A stretch of 21,737 nt of DNA from Ophiothrix spiculata (lineage: Eukaryota; Echinodermata; Ophiuroidea; Amphilepidida; Ophiotrichidae), in the NCBI GenBank assembly GCA_000969725.1, contig JXSR01S034032.1, one strand, 5' to 3'. The first letter of the stretch is position 1, and each line of letters opens with the position of its first letter. The notes beneath the pieces are model-generated. The model had not been told where the DNA came from and made no database searches. It saw only the letters and a list, made by a program, of their open reading frames with translations. A program made the position numbers and the translations under genes. Shown here piece after piece: positions 9,246-17,885 of this stretch.

Positions 9246-9505
9246 AACCCTAACCTCCTACCTACCCCTTTTTGTTCTCTTCTTATCTCCTCAGAAATAA
9301 GGGTGTCGAAATCAGTGGTTTCCACCTTGGCTCGAACCAGGGACCTCTCGCATCCTAATCCTATTTCCACTTATACCAAGCCACCTGAGGGGGGCTCCTA
9401 GGCAGCGATTTCGTGTCCATATACAGGACCCCCGTCTATGACGTATTCGGATTTTGGTGATTTTCTCTTGTAACCTTTTGTAACCTTTGGGAGCTTTAGG
9501 GTTAA
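9246..9505 (-). mobile_element. tRNA-derived SINE, copy 2
   Basis: Same family and orientation as the copy at 8938-9213, about 32 bp away. A box TGGCTTGGTATAAGTGG runs 9383 down to 9367, and B box GGTTCGAGCC 9338 down to 9329. The element starts with TAACCCTAAAGCTCCC (minus strand) and ends near GGGTTAGTAAG, so TAACCCTAA is inverted at its two ends. Close same-strand spacing suggests tandem duplication or repeated insertion into one site. Copies are roughly 80-85% alike by eye. Confidence 0.75.
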
Positions 9506-10004
9506 AAAACACAGATTGTTAACAAATGTAGAATTTGTCAAATTAATGTTTCAACTTTTCATGATTAGTTAGATCGGAAGCTTACCAAGTGATGGTATAG
9601 CTTTAGATTTTTAGCTGTCCATATACAAAAGGCCCTATATATGTACTAAATTTGAAAGCAAGATCTAGGCCTATATCTATAAGAAATTGTAGAAAATTGA
9701 CTAGTAAATTGATACTGCTTCATGGGTTCATTCTTAATTCAAGGCAATACTAATTAAACCACAATCCCACTTACTACAATTATATGGTCTGACTTCCTGT
9801 CCAAATGTTACATTTATTGCCGACTGTCTGCAGAAGATTTCATCAAAGATTCTCAAAACAATGTTTGATAAAAATCTATGGTTTGATCTTAGGGACATTA
9901 AATTTCTGTGAAGCATACTTGGTCTACCTCAAATTTGACATTGACATATTAACATTGATAGTATTGAAATCAAAAGGTCAAATGCCCATTCATAAAAGAA
10001 AATG
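9506..10004. other. AT-rich interval, no gene seen
   Basis: Short open frames on both strands (for example 9805-10017 plus) show no recognisable domain and no convincing splice context. TAGGCCTA lies at 9666-9673. Confidence 0.5.
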
Positions 10005-10315
10005 TTTTTTTTTTTGAATAAAAATGAGACAAAATTTTAGCTTTTTCTTTCATTTGTAGTCCATTTTTTTGACATGTAAATGGAACACGGATATATGGAG
10101 GGGTCTAGCTCTTGCTCATAGCTGTCAGTGTCCACTAATCTCAACAGCACAAAACACAAAACTTTTCTGATGGCAGTCATGCTGCCTGGGATTGTTGCTG
10201 GGTCCGTGAGAGGGGGTCAGGGGAACGGTACTAGTTCTAGCAGGAGTGTGAAATCTCCTAATTTTTCCTGATTTCCTCTTTTTTTTTTGGAATAAAAATG
10301 AGGCAAAATTTTAGC
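10005..10315. repeat. 37-bp direct repeats flanking a dispersed-repeat segment
   Basis: A T run followed by GAATAAAAATGAG(A/G)CAAAATTTTAGC occurs at 10005-10041 and again at 10279-10315, differing mainly by one base and T-run length. Between them lies a copy of a dispersed repeat (10181-10241). The arrangement suggests a local duplication or an insertion with long flanking repeats. No coding sequence is present. Confidence 0.75.
10181..10241 (-). repeat. Dispersed repeat family B, copy 1
   Basis: On the minus strand it reads AGAACTAGTACCGTTCCCCTGA ... CACGGACCCAGCA ... CC(C/A)GGCAGC, given here as blocks. The same block order is found on the plus strand at 14258-14325 and, more diverged, at 12875-12920. 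Function and superfamily are unknown. Confidence 0.65.
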
Positions 10316-11154
10316 GAAAGATCCAGGGATCCATAATATGTAAGACAGGATTACAAGTATTTTTCAGATTTAATTGAACTTTTAGACTTTAGGTAGACGC
10401 TTAATTACTTTTCAGAAAAGTGCTGTCTCGGAAATCTCATTCAGGCAGTCTCTTAGGCCTGGAAAATGTAAATTTCTAGGTAACCAATAACTATTCCTGC
10501 ATTGAATGGCATTAGCTTACAAATTACAAATTGTTGGCCTCTAGGGTAGGCCTGTCTAATCAAGTACATAGTACCAACAGTTGATCAGTTTCATTATAGG
10601 CCTACATCCCACACAGGCATACATGCATGTCATTTGGACAGTTTATATGAAGCGGACATACAAACTCTTCGCGTGTAATTGTACGGTATCACTTTCTATA
10701 CATAGATCACTAATCTATGCACATTATGACAAGCCTGACCTAGCCATGTACATATAGATGTGGTACTGGCAGACTTTATGCATGAAGTAATTTGATACAA
10801 TATTGCACAGGGAAGTTCAAGTTCATATTTTGTCAGGATCAATAGCTCACATCTAGCTCAACAAACAAACAATAAATAGAGATTGTACCAGGGACCTGCA
10901 AACAGGACCCTTTGTGTAGGCCTATATCTTCAAAACCAGAAACAGAAACGGCGCTCAAACTGAAGCAGAGGCTGATAATATAAGTCTTGTCTTCAAGTCT
11001 TATTGAAATGGAATATAATGCATTATGGTGCAGAACTTGGTCATATTTGACCAAGTATGTACATAATATTGACGGAATCCCTGTCTATGACATTTTGTGT
11101 TGCTACATTGTATGTTGTAAGGCTACATGTGCATCAGTAGCCCCGACAGTCAAA
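10316..11154. other. Interval without recognised genes
   Basis: No splice-flanked exon or domain-bearing open frame seen. TAGGCCTA occurs at 10597-10604 and 10917-10924. Open frames at 10839-11054 (minus) and 10987-11274 (plus) have no recognisable content. Confidence 0.45.
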
Positions 11155-11235
11155 AATTCCATCCCACCAAATTTAACACAGCTAACACACACGCCTTGCA
11201 AGCTGAAGGTCTCGGGTTCGAGCCGAGTGCTCGTT
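11155..11235 (+). repeat. tRNA-like/SINE remnant with B box and T run
   Basis: GGGTTCGAGCC near 11215-11226 matches the RNA polymerase III B box and is followed after about 8 nt by a seven-T run, a pol III terminator signal. Upstream GCCTTGCAAGCTGAAGGTC resembles the anticodon-arm region of tRNA-derived SINEs. A good A box and the acceptor-stem pairing are missing, so this is a remnant rather than a functional tRNA gene. Confidence 0.4.
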
Positions 11236-11758
11236 TTTTTCTTCCATCCTCGCCCTGCAACGGATTTATACTGATCACAAAAATAGTTACAATTTTCAGA
11301 TTTGCTGTATTAATTTTAAACATTTAATTAAAGACAGGACATATTTCAACCATAGATCTACTAATTTAGTAGCATTCAATCATTACCAGGCATGTTTTTG
11401 GCTTCGTTTCATGGTTGATGTAATCTTTTTTTATCAGTAAATGTTGTTTTGAATAGGATACATGTTAAAGGAAATTACACATGACAGTCAAAGGCCTCTG
11501 GTTGGAGATAACTATATAGAAAGCCAACTCAAGCTTGTTTTGATGATTTTAATGTTCAATTTCTTGCCTAGTGTCGGAGTTTTGATCAATTCACATGTTA
11601 ACTGTTCATTTCGAAGTTATGTCTGTGTCACAAATCAGCATATGAAGGCCACCATACATAGACTTTTTTGTTTTAGGGCCATATACACTGTGTTCATTAT
11701 TCATATGTTGGTTTCTGTTTAGCTTGTATACAATCCATTACCCATACAGTGGCATCTG
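11236..11758. other. AT-rich interval, no gene seen
   Basis: An open frame at 11462-11722 on the plus strand has no recognisable domain and lacks convincing splice signals. No repeat structure was recognised. Confidence 0.45.
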
Positions 11759-11927
11759 TTACATATATGTGTACCGCCGCGGCAAAAGGGTCCAGTTGTC
11801 GGCTCGTACACGTTGCTCCTTGTAGCATATCTAATGTATGGTATTTGTATACATCAGATATGCTACAATGAGCAACATGTAGGAGTCGACAACTGGACCC
11901 TTTTGCCGCGGCGGTACACATATGTAA
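11759..11927. mobile_element. 169-bp near-perfect foldback MITE
   Basis: The left arm from TTACATA at 11759 through GTGTACCGCCGCGGCAAAAG and GTCCAGTTGTCG, down to GTAGCATATCT, is repeated inverted on the right arm ending at 11927, leaving only about 8-10 nt of loop around 11840-11849. Arm mismatches are few (one 2-nt difference at the outer end, a handful in GCTCGTACACG against GACTCCTACATG). TA at both outer ends (...ATA|TGTGTACCGCC) fits a TA-target foldback element. The CCGCCGCGGC end is unusually GC-rich for this window. RNA from either strand would form an ~80-bp hairpin. Confidence 0.85.
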
Positions 11928-12001
11928 GTTCAGAACTCAGTTCAACACGTTAGAACATATTATAGTTGGCCCTATAGTAATATGTTTTCTTGGGGGAAGA
12001 G

Positions 12002-12022
12002 CCCCCCCCCCAAAAAAAAAAA
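12002..12022 (+). repeat. C10-A11 homopolymer switch
   Basis: Ten C residues (12002-12011) are followed immediately by eleven A residues (12012-12022), just after a GGGGGAAG motif. This may be an assembly-sensitive or slippage-prone site. No further role can be inferred. Confidence 0.8.
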
Positions 12023-12111
12023 TGGGTCAAAGCAGTGCTTGGAAAAATGCATGGCATGTTTGCCCGAAAGCTTTGGACATACTTTTATTATGTGTGCAAC
12101 TAACTTTTTAC

Positions 12112-12514
12112 CAAGGAAGTTATAGGGGGGAATACGGATTCGGCCGCCATTTTGATTTCCCGCCGTGTAAATCCTATGGGACGGCAGCCATCTTGGATTG
12201 TCGCTCATGGAGGCTGAGTTATTGTACCTCCGGCATTTTACGGCTCCGCGTGCAACACTTCGAGAGTCTTCGCTACGGATTAGCGGGAAAATTGGCGTAC
12301 TTTAATCAGAGCAAGTCGCAATCCACGCTACATGAAACGCAGACACGGTTTGCGCGTGAAACAAAATGCACACGCGGTATATGCGTCAGGTGAAGATTTA
12401 CGCGATCTGCCTGGATATCGGGTCAATTCCGAATATATCCGGAGGTACAATAACTCTGCTCCATGAGCGACAAAGATGGCGGCCTAATCCGTATTCCCCC
12501 CTATAACTTCCTTG
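12112..12514 (-). mobile_element. hAT MITE family C, copy 1 (403 bp)
   Basis: Both ends are CAAGGAAGTTATAGGGGGG in inverted orientation, and the inverted match runs about 37-40 bp (through GAATACGGATT and GGCCGCCAT). The flanks are a perfect 8-bp duplication CTTTTTAC (12104-12111 and 12515-12522), diagnostic for the hAT superfamily. A second inverted tier, GTCGCTCATGGAG...GAGTTATTGTACCTCCGG, lies inside both ends. There is no transposase ORF; the longest open frame (12022-12393) crosses the boundary and is chance. The sequence is CpG-rich. Strand is set so that it aligns forward with the copy at 19623-20026. Confidence 0.92.
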
Positions 12515-12522
12515 CTTTTTAC

Positions 12523-14228
12523 TAACAAAATATAGTAAACTTGAACTTGAAACTTGAAATGCCAATGCCAGCCAGCAAGGCCTAAAATACCCTTGAATGC
12601 TGATTAAAGTCAGGGTCACAATTTTTCAGATGAAGTATTAAAAATGAACATCCATAGTACCTGGCCAATTGTTTACAAAATGCGATCGGTACCCTGCAAT
12701 TGGTGGTCATGTGACTGATTTTGTGCAAGGAATTTTGTCAGAGACTTTAGTTTGGCTGCGTTCCGGTCCTTCCAGCCAGCACTGACCAGCATAGTGACAA
12801 CACTGCTAATGAGTGAATGCAAGGACCTTTTTGAAGATCAAATTTATTTTCCTGTAAGGTCAAGATTCACCAAATCTTAGAACTAGTGCCATTCCCCTGA
12901 TCAGGCTACGGACTCAACAGCGAGCTTGCTCTTACTCCATGTCTGGCAATGTTGGTCATTTGGAGATAGCAGACACAGGGCACTAAACCAGCTCTCTCTG
13001 ATCTTTGACAAAAGTGGCAGACTGAAAAGTGGGTCAGGGCACAGGCAATTATGGAGCTAGGGCACAGTTAGCAAAACAAATATTGTTTTCAAAGTTTTGG
13101 AATTAAAGACTGATCTAGATATCAAATAATATTCATTGAGAGTGTTTAGCAGATTTAGTTATACTTGAATAAATATCTTTCAAGATCAATATAACATTGG
13201 TATTTGCAAACTCATGATTTATCCTTTAAAAAGTAAAAGTGCCTTGGTCTCAAAGTTATCTAAAATGTCTGGTTTCCTCTAGGATTCAGACTCTCTCACC
13301 TCTACAACCCTATATCTAAAGTCTCTCCATTGGGCTGACACTGCATCAGCAGCAATTCCATGCACATATCTCCCCTCTATGGCATAGTTAGACAAATTTC
13401 TTGGATTTTCTGTTGTTGGATTTTGTTTTGACTCGAACACGTTTTGGGGTGAGTGGGATGGGGTACATTTAGTAAAGAGAGATGAACACTGGACATTGGA
13501 TCATGGTGCAATAGGTCACATGTTCAAATGAATTCTATAGTTGAATCAAGCAATCAGTGGCATTATTGATATGGGGATATAGATCGTTTTCAGTTAGATC
13601 ACTTTATGGGACGTTGATTTGATGTATGTCTTTAATGTTTTAATCACAAGCAAACGGTGTACAACCATAGATCTTTAGTGCAACAACCTTGAGTTGTTGT
13701 TTTGCAATGAGAGAAGATTGTTTACAGAGTTATAGTTTGAATCTGCTGACCATTACCTTATCTTTGGTAAATAGAATCTTTGTCCAGTCTCACATGTTAC
13801 AATTGTAGATGTACTGTGACATGCTGTTCATGTCATTTAACCTTTGATCTTTTGATCAAGTTGTTTTCATTTTTCTAATAATCTAGTATCCTGTGATCAG
13901 ACTCATCTCTGTCACATTTGAACGAGTTAGATATTCCTCATAATATGACTGCTCAAAACTGACACTTTCACAGTAGATGTAATAATATAGGTATTAGACA
14001 AAATTTTACATTTAAAAGATCAACCAAACTTAAGGCCTTGGTCACACACCAATGTATAGGGTCCATGTGTGCCTAACATACAAGACTTAACGTCCTTAAC
14101 ATATGCTTAACAGACACCACCGCATGGACAACAAATTGAAAGTACCTTTAACAATTGCATTTATAACGAACATTCATATATATTTGTTAGGTGTATGTAG
14201 GGCTATAAGTTAATGTGTGACTGAGCTC
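12523..14228. other. Long interval without recognised genes; one diverged family B repeat
   Basis: No coding region was found. A diverged copy of dispersed repeat family B sits at 12875-12920 (AGAACTAGTGCCATTCCCCTGATC). The remainder is AT-rich single-copy-looking sequence with many stops in all frames. Confidence 0.5.
12875..12920 (+). repeat. Dispersed repeat family B, copy 2 (diverged)
   Basis: The segment around AGAACTAGTGCCATTCCCC, preceded by a ATTCACCAA block and followed by a CTACGGACTCAACAG block, matches 14240-14302 in order. The similarity is short, so the call rests on block order. Confidence 0.5.
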
Positions 14229-14239
14229 TTAGAGAGCAC

Positions 14240-14325
14240 TTCAAAACTCACCAATAGTAGAACTAGTATCGTTCCCCTGATCTCCCCTCCCACGGACCCA
14301 GCAATGCGCGCGCTGCCCGGGATTT
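14240..14325 (+). repeat. Dispersed repeat family B, copy 3
   Basis: Contains CTCACCAATAGTAGAACTAG, GTTCCCCTGATC, CACGGACCCAGCAA and CTGCCCGGGATT, matching 10181-10241 in inverted orientation and 12875-12920 directly. It lies immediately before the T-depleted tract. Confidence 0.65.
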
Positions 14326-14377
14326 TAGTTTGATTCAAAGAGCACCAGATGAGCAATATTGAGAGCCTGAAACAAGG

Positions 14378-14726
14378 GCTAACCAACAAATAACTGACTG
14401 CAACCAACCACCCGGACCAAAAAAAACAAAACCAACAACAAAAAAAACGAACTGGCAGAAACAAACAAACCACCGACAGACAACTGAGTGAGGAAGCAAC
14501 CAACACAGACACGAACAAACATACAAATAAAGAAAGAAATTAAAAAAAAAATAAAAAAAAAAAAAAAGCATGAAAAAAGCTCAACAAAAGAAAGCAAAAA
14601 ACAACAAAAGGGAGGGAAAACAAAACCAAACCCCGGTAACAAGGAAAACAACAAAAAAAAAAGAAAACTGAAAAGGGAAGGAAATGAAAACCCCCAAAGG
14701 CCTGAAAAAAAGGAAACCACTGTCTG
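14378..14726 (+). repeat. T-depleted, A-rich low-complexity tract
   Basis: By hand count 14401-14700 contains only 13 T in 300 nt, while A runs up to 15 long and ACAAAC/CAACCA/GAAAG motifs dominate. Long open frames on both strands here (a phenylalanine-rich one on the minus strand at 14379-14945 and a lysine-rich one on the plus at 14488-14754) are consequences of composition because stops need T (or A on the other strand in TAA contexts that are rare). Origin is unknown: expanded poly-A retroposon tail or purine-rich microsatellite are the simplest options. Confidence 0.85.
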
Positions 14727-14991
14727 TTTAGCTAAAGGGGAGGATACTATTTGAGGAGCTTTGGAGTAGTTTCCTATATTTCCGGGGCATGCCCCTTGGT
14801 TGGATTTATGAGAAGGAAAGATTAGATAAAACAAAGTTTTGAAATGTCCAATAGAAAATAAGTTAGAAAACAGCAACAGGATTAGGTCAATTAGAAAGCA
14901 TGTGACTAGCATATAAGTTGACAAATTGCCCCCTTGGAAACTCACAAACCTTGCCTTCTAATTGGTCTGTTCCTTCCCTTGGCTGGCTCAG

Positions 14992-15281
14992 CACTTCGCA
15001 AAAACAAGAACGTTGATTCATACCTGGCAGTGACGCAGTTGTTAGACAACTTGGAGCAGGAGTGCTTGTGTCTATCCACTGTAAAGGAATTTACTTTTTA
15101 TGTGCGCCTTGTTTGGAATATATTTAGGATGATATTTGCGGAGAATTTATCAGCTGTGGGGAGTCTTCTGAAGCAGCAGCTTCCCCAGCTGCCACAGTTG
15201 CCTGGACAGTCTGCTCAGGCTCAGTTGGAGAAATCGGCGTCGGTCGACGAAGCTGAAATGACCCTGGATGAAAAGATCGCT
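14992..15281 (+). CDS. Probable internal coding exon of an unrecognised gene (290 bp)
   Basis: A pyrimidine-rich tract with CTGTTCCTTCCCTTGG and a CTCAG acceptor (AG at 14990-14991) precedes an open segment that ends at a strong donor, GCT|GTAAGTTTT (GT at 15282-15283). The frame enters with two nucleotides of a split codon and leaves on a codon boundary. It encodes about 96 residues starting LRKNKNVDSYLAVTQLLDNL: a leucine-rich, helix-like first half, a hydrophobic patch YVRLVWNIFRMIF at about residues 36-48, then a low-complexity LPQLPQLPGQSAQAQ linker and an acidic end VDEAEMTLDEKIA. The open frame continues a little on both sides into intron-like sequence. I do not recognise the family; the helical part could belong to an armadillo/HEAT-type protein, but that is a guess. 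Transcript data would be needed to fix the gene. Confidence 0.6.
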
Positions 15282-16247
15282 GTAAGTTTTGTTAGCTTGT
15301 TAAGAGATTTGTTGGTGCGTATGTTGCTGTTTAGGGCCCCACCCAAATGGTAAATAAACGTTAATTATGCTTTATCCAGAACGGATAGCGCTGGGATTGA
15401 AGAGTTGATCTGGATTTATAGTTTGATGTCTATTTGGTGACAAAAACTTGGGAAGTTTGAAGAATTTGTTGGCTGTGAAATCTTATTGAACTAATTTGTT
15501 ATGTTGCTGTCATATACATGACATGTAAAGTTGTTGTTTACAATGTGTCAATGTTGTGTTGATACATTGTCAGTGTAAGGACTTCCGTCATGGAGGGTGC
15601 AACACCAGATTTAAGCAGCCACAGCAATTGGACTTCATTTTAAAAGGGGATCAAAGCATTAAATGTATTTTATTTTATTAGAGCAGCAATATTTAGAACA
15701 CTAAGGCAAACGATAGGTAGCTAGTAAGGCTAAGTCTCAGTACCTTTTAAAAGTTATTTTGTTTTGCAACAGTGAGCATTACAGATTTAACTTTTGTTCG
15801 GAATGATGTTCATACATGAGAAATACATGTAACTTGATATGGAATCTACAAATCAAAGAATTCTTTGAAACTTTAGAATGTCATTTAATATTACAAATGC
15901 TACACATAGCAGCCATATTATAATACGTAAATATTAGACTGCATACTGTGTACGTGTTAAACAGGGGCTATATTGATTTCCTTGGCTAGCGGCTAACATC
16001 CTGTTACATGGACTACATGCTTGAAATCGTATAGGAAATGTAATCAACGTTACATAATTAATAGATAGTTAATTAATTCAATAGGCATTTGTCATAAGGA
16101 TATTTGTCATTGATTAGAGATTATAGCTGCTGGTTGTCATATTGTATACAGGAAAAATTTGAGATTTCAAGTTCAGCATTCTAATTTTTACTAGGCTCAT
16201 AATTTGTAGGGTGTTTTCTGCAAGCTGAATGGAAGAGAGTCAAGAGA
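15282..16247. other. Probable intron sequence, no feature seen
   Basis: Starts with the GTAAGTTTT donor of the upstream exon. AT-rich, stop-dense in all frames, no repeat recognised. TACATGTA lies at 15824-15831. Confidence 0.45.
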
Positions 16248-16431
16248 TTCGTGCAAACTTTTTTAGGAGAGTCTAAATGGACTTACATAGCAAGAGAATT
16301 TCTACGGGCCATTAATATTGTATCAACATGTCAAAAGTGTTGTTCGCACAAAGATTTTTAGGAGAGTCCAAATGGACTTGTGTAGCAAGAGAATTTCTAT
16401 GGGCCATGATATCAACATGTCATAAGTGTTG
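16248..16431 (+). repeat. 95-bp tandem duplication
   Basis: Two units, about 16248-16342 and 16343-16431, share TTTTTAGGAGAGTC(T/C)AAATGG, then TAGCAAGAGAATTTCTA, then GGGCCAT and ATCAACATGTCA(A/T)AAGTGTTGTTC. The start-to-start distance is 95 bp; the second unit lacks a few bases around ATTAATATTG. The units are about 85-90% alike. Confidence 0.85.
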
Positions 16432-16750
16432 TTCATGTTTTGATAATTTAGATAATTTCAGGACTCAGTAGCAGCATTAATTTATGTAACCTTGTGATTC
16501 ACCTACCCAATTATGACAATTTCATTTGAATACATTGCATATATTTTGTGTGTGTTTCAGATTTAATTACCTGCTTACTTTTGAGTGTTTCTATTTTGGA
16601 CAGCGCTCAGGAAATATGCATGTGTAATAATACCTAGGTTAGGCATGATTAAAAGCTGCACAATCACAATTTTGAAGATGATGAGAATTATTGTGTTATA
16701 TTGAGATGTCATTAAAGTTAGGTTAGATTTGTGTGAACAAGAATATGCAG

Positions 16751-17187
16751 ATCTATCTGAAATCCTAACAAAATTAAGATCATCTGTATGATTCAAGATG
16801 TGTGACACAGTTTTGTACAATGCAGGGGGAAGCAAGTGGCGCAGAGGTACTTCCCTCGCCTTGCACCAATGAGCCCAGGACCGTGTCACGGGTTTGAACC
16901 CCGGTCCAGGCGCTGTATGTGCAATTGGTTGCCAGTCCAAACTTGCTTCTGCATTTTTTCCTGTGGGCGCTCCGGTTTTCCTCCTGCACTAAAACTGGCC
17001 AATAAATCTGACCATCTGGCAGAGGACCCTCATGGAAAGCAGTGCCAGACACTGGTGAGGCTATCCCCTATAAATATGTCATATTTATTGATTTATCTAT
17101 CTGAAATCCAAACAAAATGAAGATCATGTACATACTGTACATGAATCTGTATGATTCAAGATGTGTGACACAGGTTTGTGCAATGTT
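16751..17187 (+). repeat. Long direct repeats flanking a SINE
   Basis: ATCTATCTGAAATCC(T/A)AACAAAAT.AAGATCAT ... CTGTATGATTCAAGATGTGTGACACAG.TTTGT.CAATG is found at about 16751-16824 and again at about 17095-17185, in the same orientation and 344 bp apart. The right copy has about 16 extra bases (a GTACATACTGTACAT-type palindrome). The SINE at 16827-17090 fills the space between them. Flanking repeats this long cannot be SINE target duplications. Confidence 0.85.
16827..17090 (+). mobile_element. tRNA-derived SINE, second family
   Basis: A box-like TGGCGCAGAGG (16837-16847) and B box-like GGTTTGAACCC (16891-16901) are 54 nt apart start to start, as in tRNA-derived SINEs. The downstream body contains CGCTCCGGTTTTCCTCCTGC and ACTAAAACTGGCC, a motif group seen in marine-invertebrate SINE and LINE tails (general knowledge, not checked). 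It ends in an AT-rich CCCTATAAATATG segment. It shares no obvious similarity with the SINE pair near 9 kb. Open frames on both strands across it are not genes. Confidence 0.75.
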
Positions 17188-17684
17188 CATTTCAAGGAAG
17201 GAAGACAGCTCATGGGATGTGAGGTTTCACGCCAGATAAAGTTATACTGGCACAATTAAAGGAACTTTGCAGGAAGTCTCGTAGGCTGTGGTATTCAATC
17301 TGAATTACTTCATTTTCAATAATATAGGAATGTTAATACAGATATCTAAAATAGTCACAATATATCAACTGCTTCGCAAACTTGAAGTCATGATTTACTA
17401 GCAAGACTCACCTAGCATGTGGTTTGATTTTAGACATTTTGAAGACACTAACAAATTGGAACCTCAGCACCTCCATTAGTGTCTTTGCGTATTCCTACCA
17501 TAGACATAAGGTTGAACAAGTAATCTGCCTGTCATTTGTTTATCCAGACTTGGGTACCCAAGTAATTTTTAACAAAAAATGTACAGGTATGTTTCACTGA
17601 GTTATGGTGGTGGCTTAATGTGGTTGGGCTGGGAAATGAGTCGAGATCCAAACATGGTAGGTGTAACTTGGAGATGCCCCGTCA
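17188..17684. other. AT-rich interval, no gene seen
   Basis: Intron-like composition with no repeat or exon recognised. An open stretch is not maintained in any frame. Confidence 0.45.
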
Positions 17685-17689
17685 TACAT

Positions 17690-17885
17690 GTATGAGGAGT
17701 TGACGTATGGCTAGTGGTGTCCTCGAACCATGATGGCCCTCCAAAGCTTCCTGTCTCCCATTGCTGTGTCCACTTCTGTTCCGTTCAAACCAGTATCCAT
17801 TTTCCGAACCATCTGGGTATGTTAGAGGTGGCCTGCCTGGTTTTCTTTTCCCATGTTTTGTTTTCCAGTGCACCACTTCTGAGAC
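17690..17885 (-). pseudogene. LINE fragment: C-terminal end of a retrotransposon ORF
   Basis: The minus strand encodes HGKRKPGRPPLTYPD (about 17850-17800). One frame over it continues as MVRKMDTGLNGTEVDTAMGD then RKLWRAIMVRG (to about 17715). GKR.RGRP..T(W/Y).D followed by a DR..W..(I/A)V block is the usual end of many LINE ORF2 proteins (RTE/CR1-like and others). It is short, frameshifted between the two parts and truncated on both sides, so it is a dead fragment. Clade is uncertain. Confidence 0.6.

Noticed and set aside
11155..11235. Functional tRNA gene
   Set aside because: B box and T run are present but no adequate A box or acceptor-stem pairing could be found.
11697..11921. 74-codon open frame with two mirrored halves
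   Set aside because: It is the foldback hairpin read as protein.
12022..12393. 123-codon open frame on the plus strand
   Set aside because: It starts outside and ends inside the MITE at 12112-12514, with no domain; chance frame in CpG-rich repeat DNA.
14379..14945. 188-residue open frame on the minus strand, rich in F, L, C and S, looking like a membrane protein
   Set aside because: It is the complement of the T-depleted tract; poly-A and CA/GA composition creates the hydrophobic residues and removes stops.
16561..16622. Exon after TGTGTGTTTCAG
   Set aside because: Acceptor looks good but the open frame is about 20 codons and no convincing donor precedes the stop.
16837..16910. Functional tRNA gene on the plus strand
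   Set aside because: A and B boxes both deviate from consensus and the segment continues into a SINE body without cloverleaf pairing.
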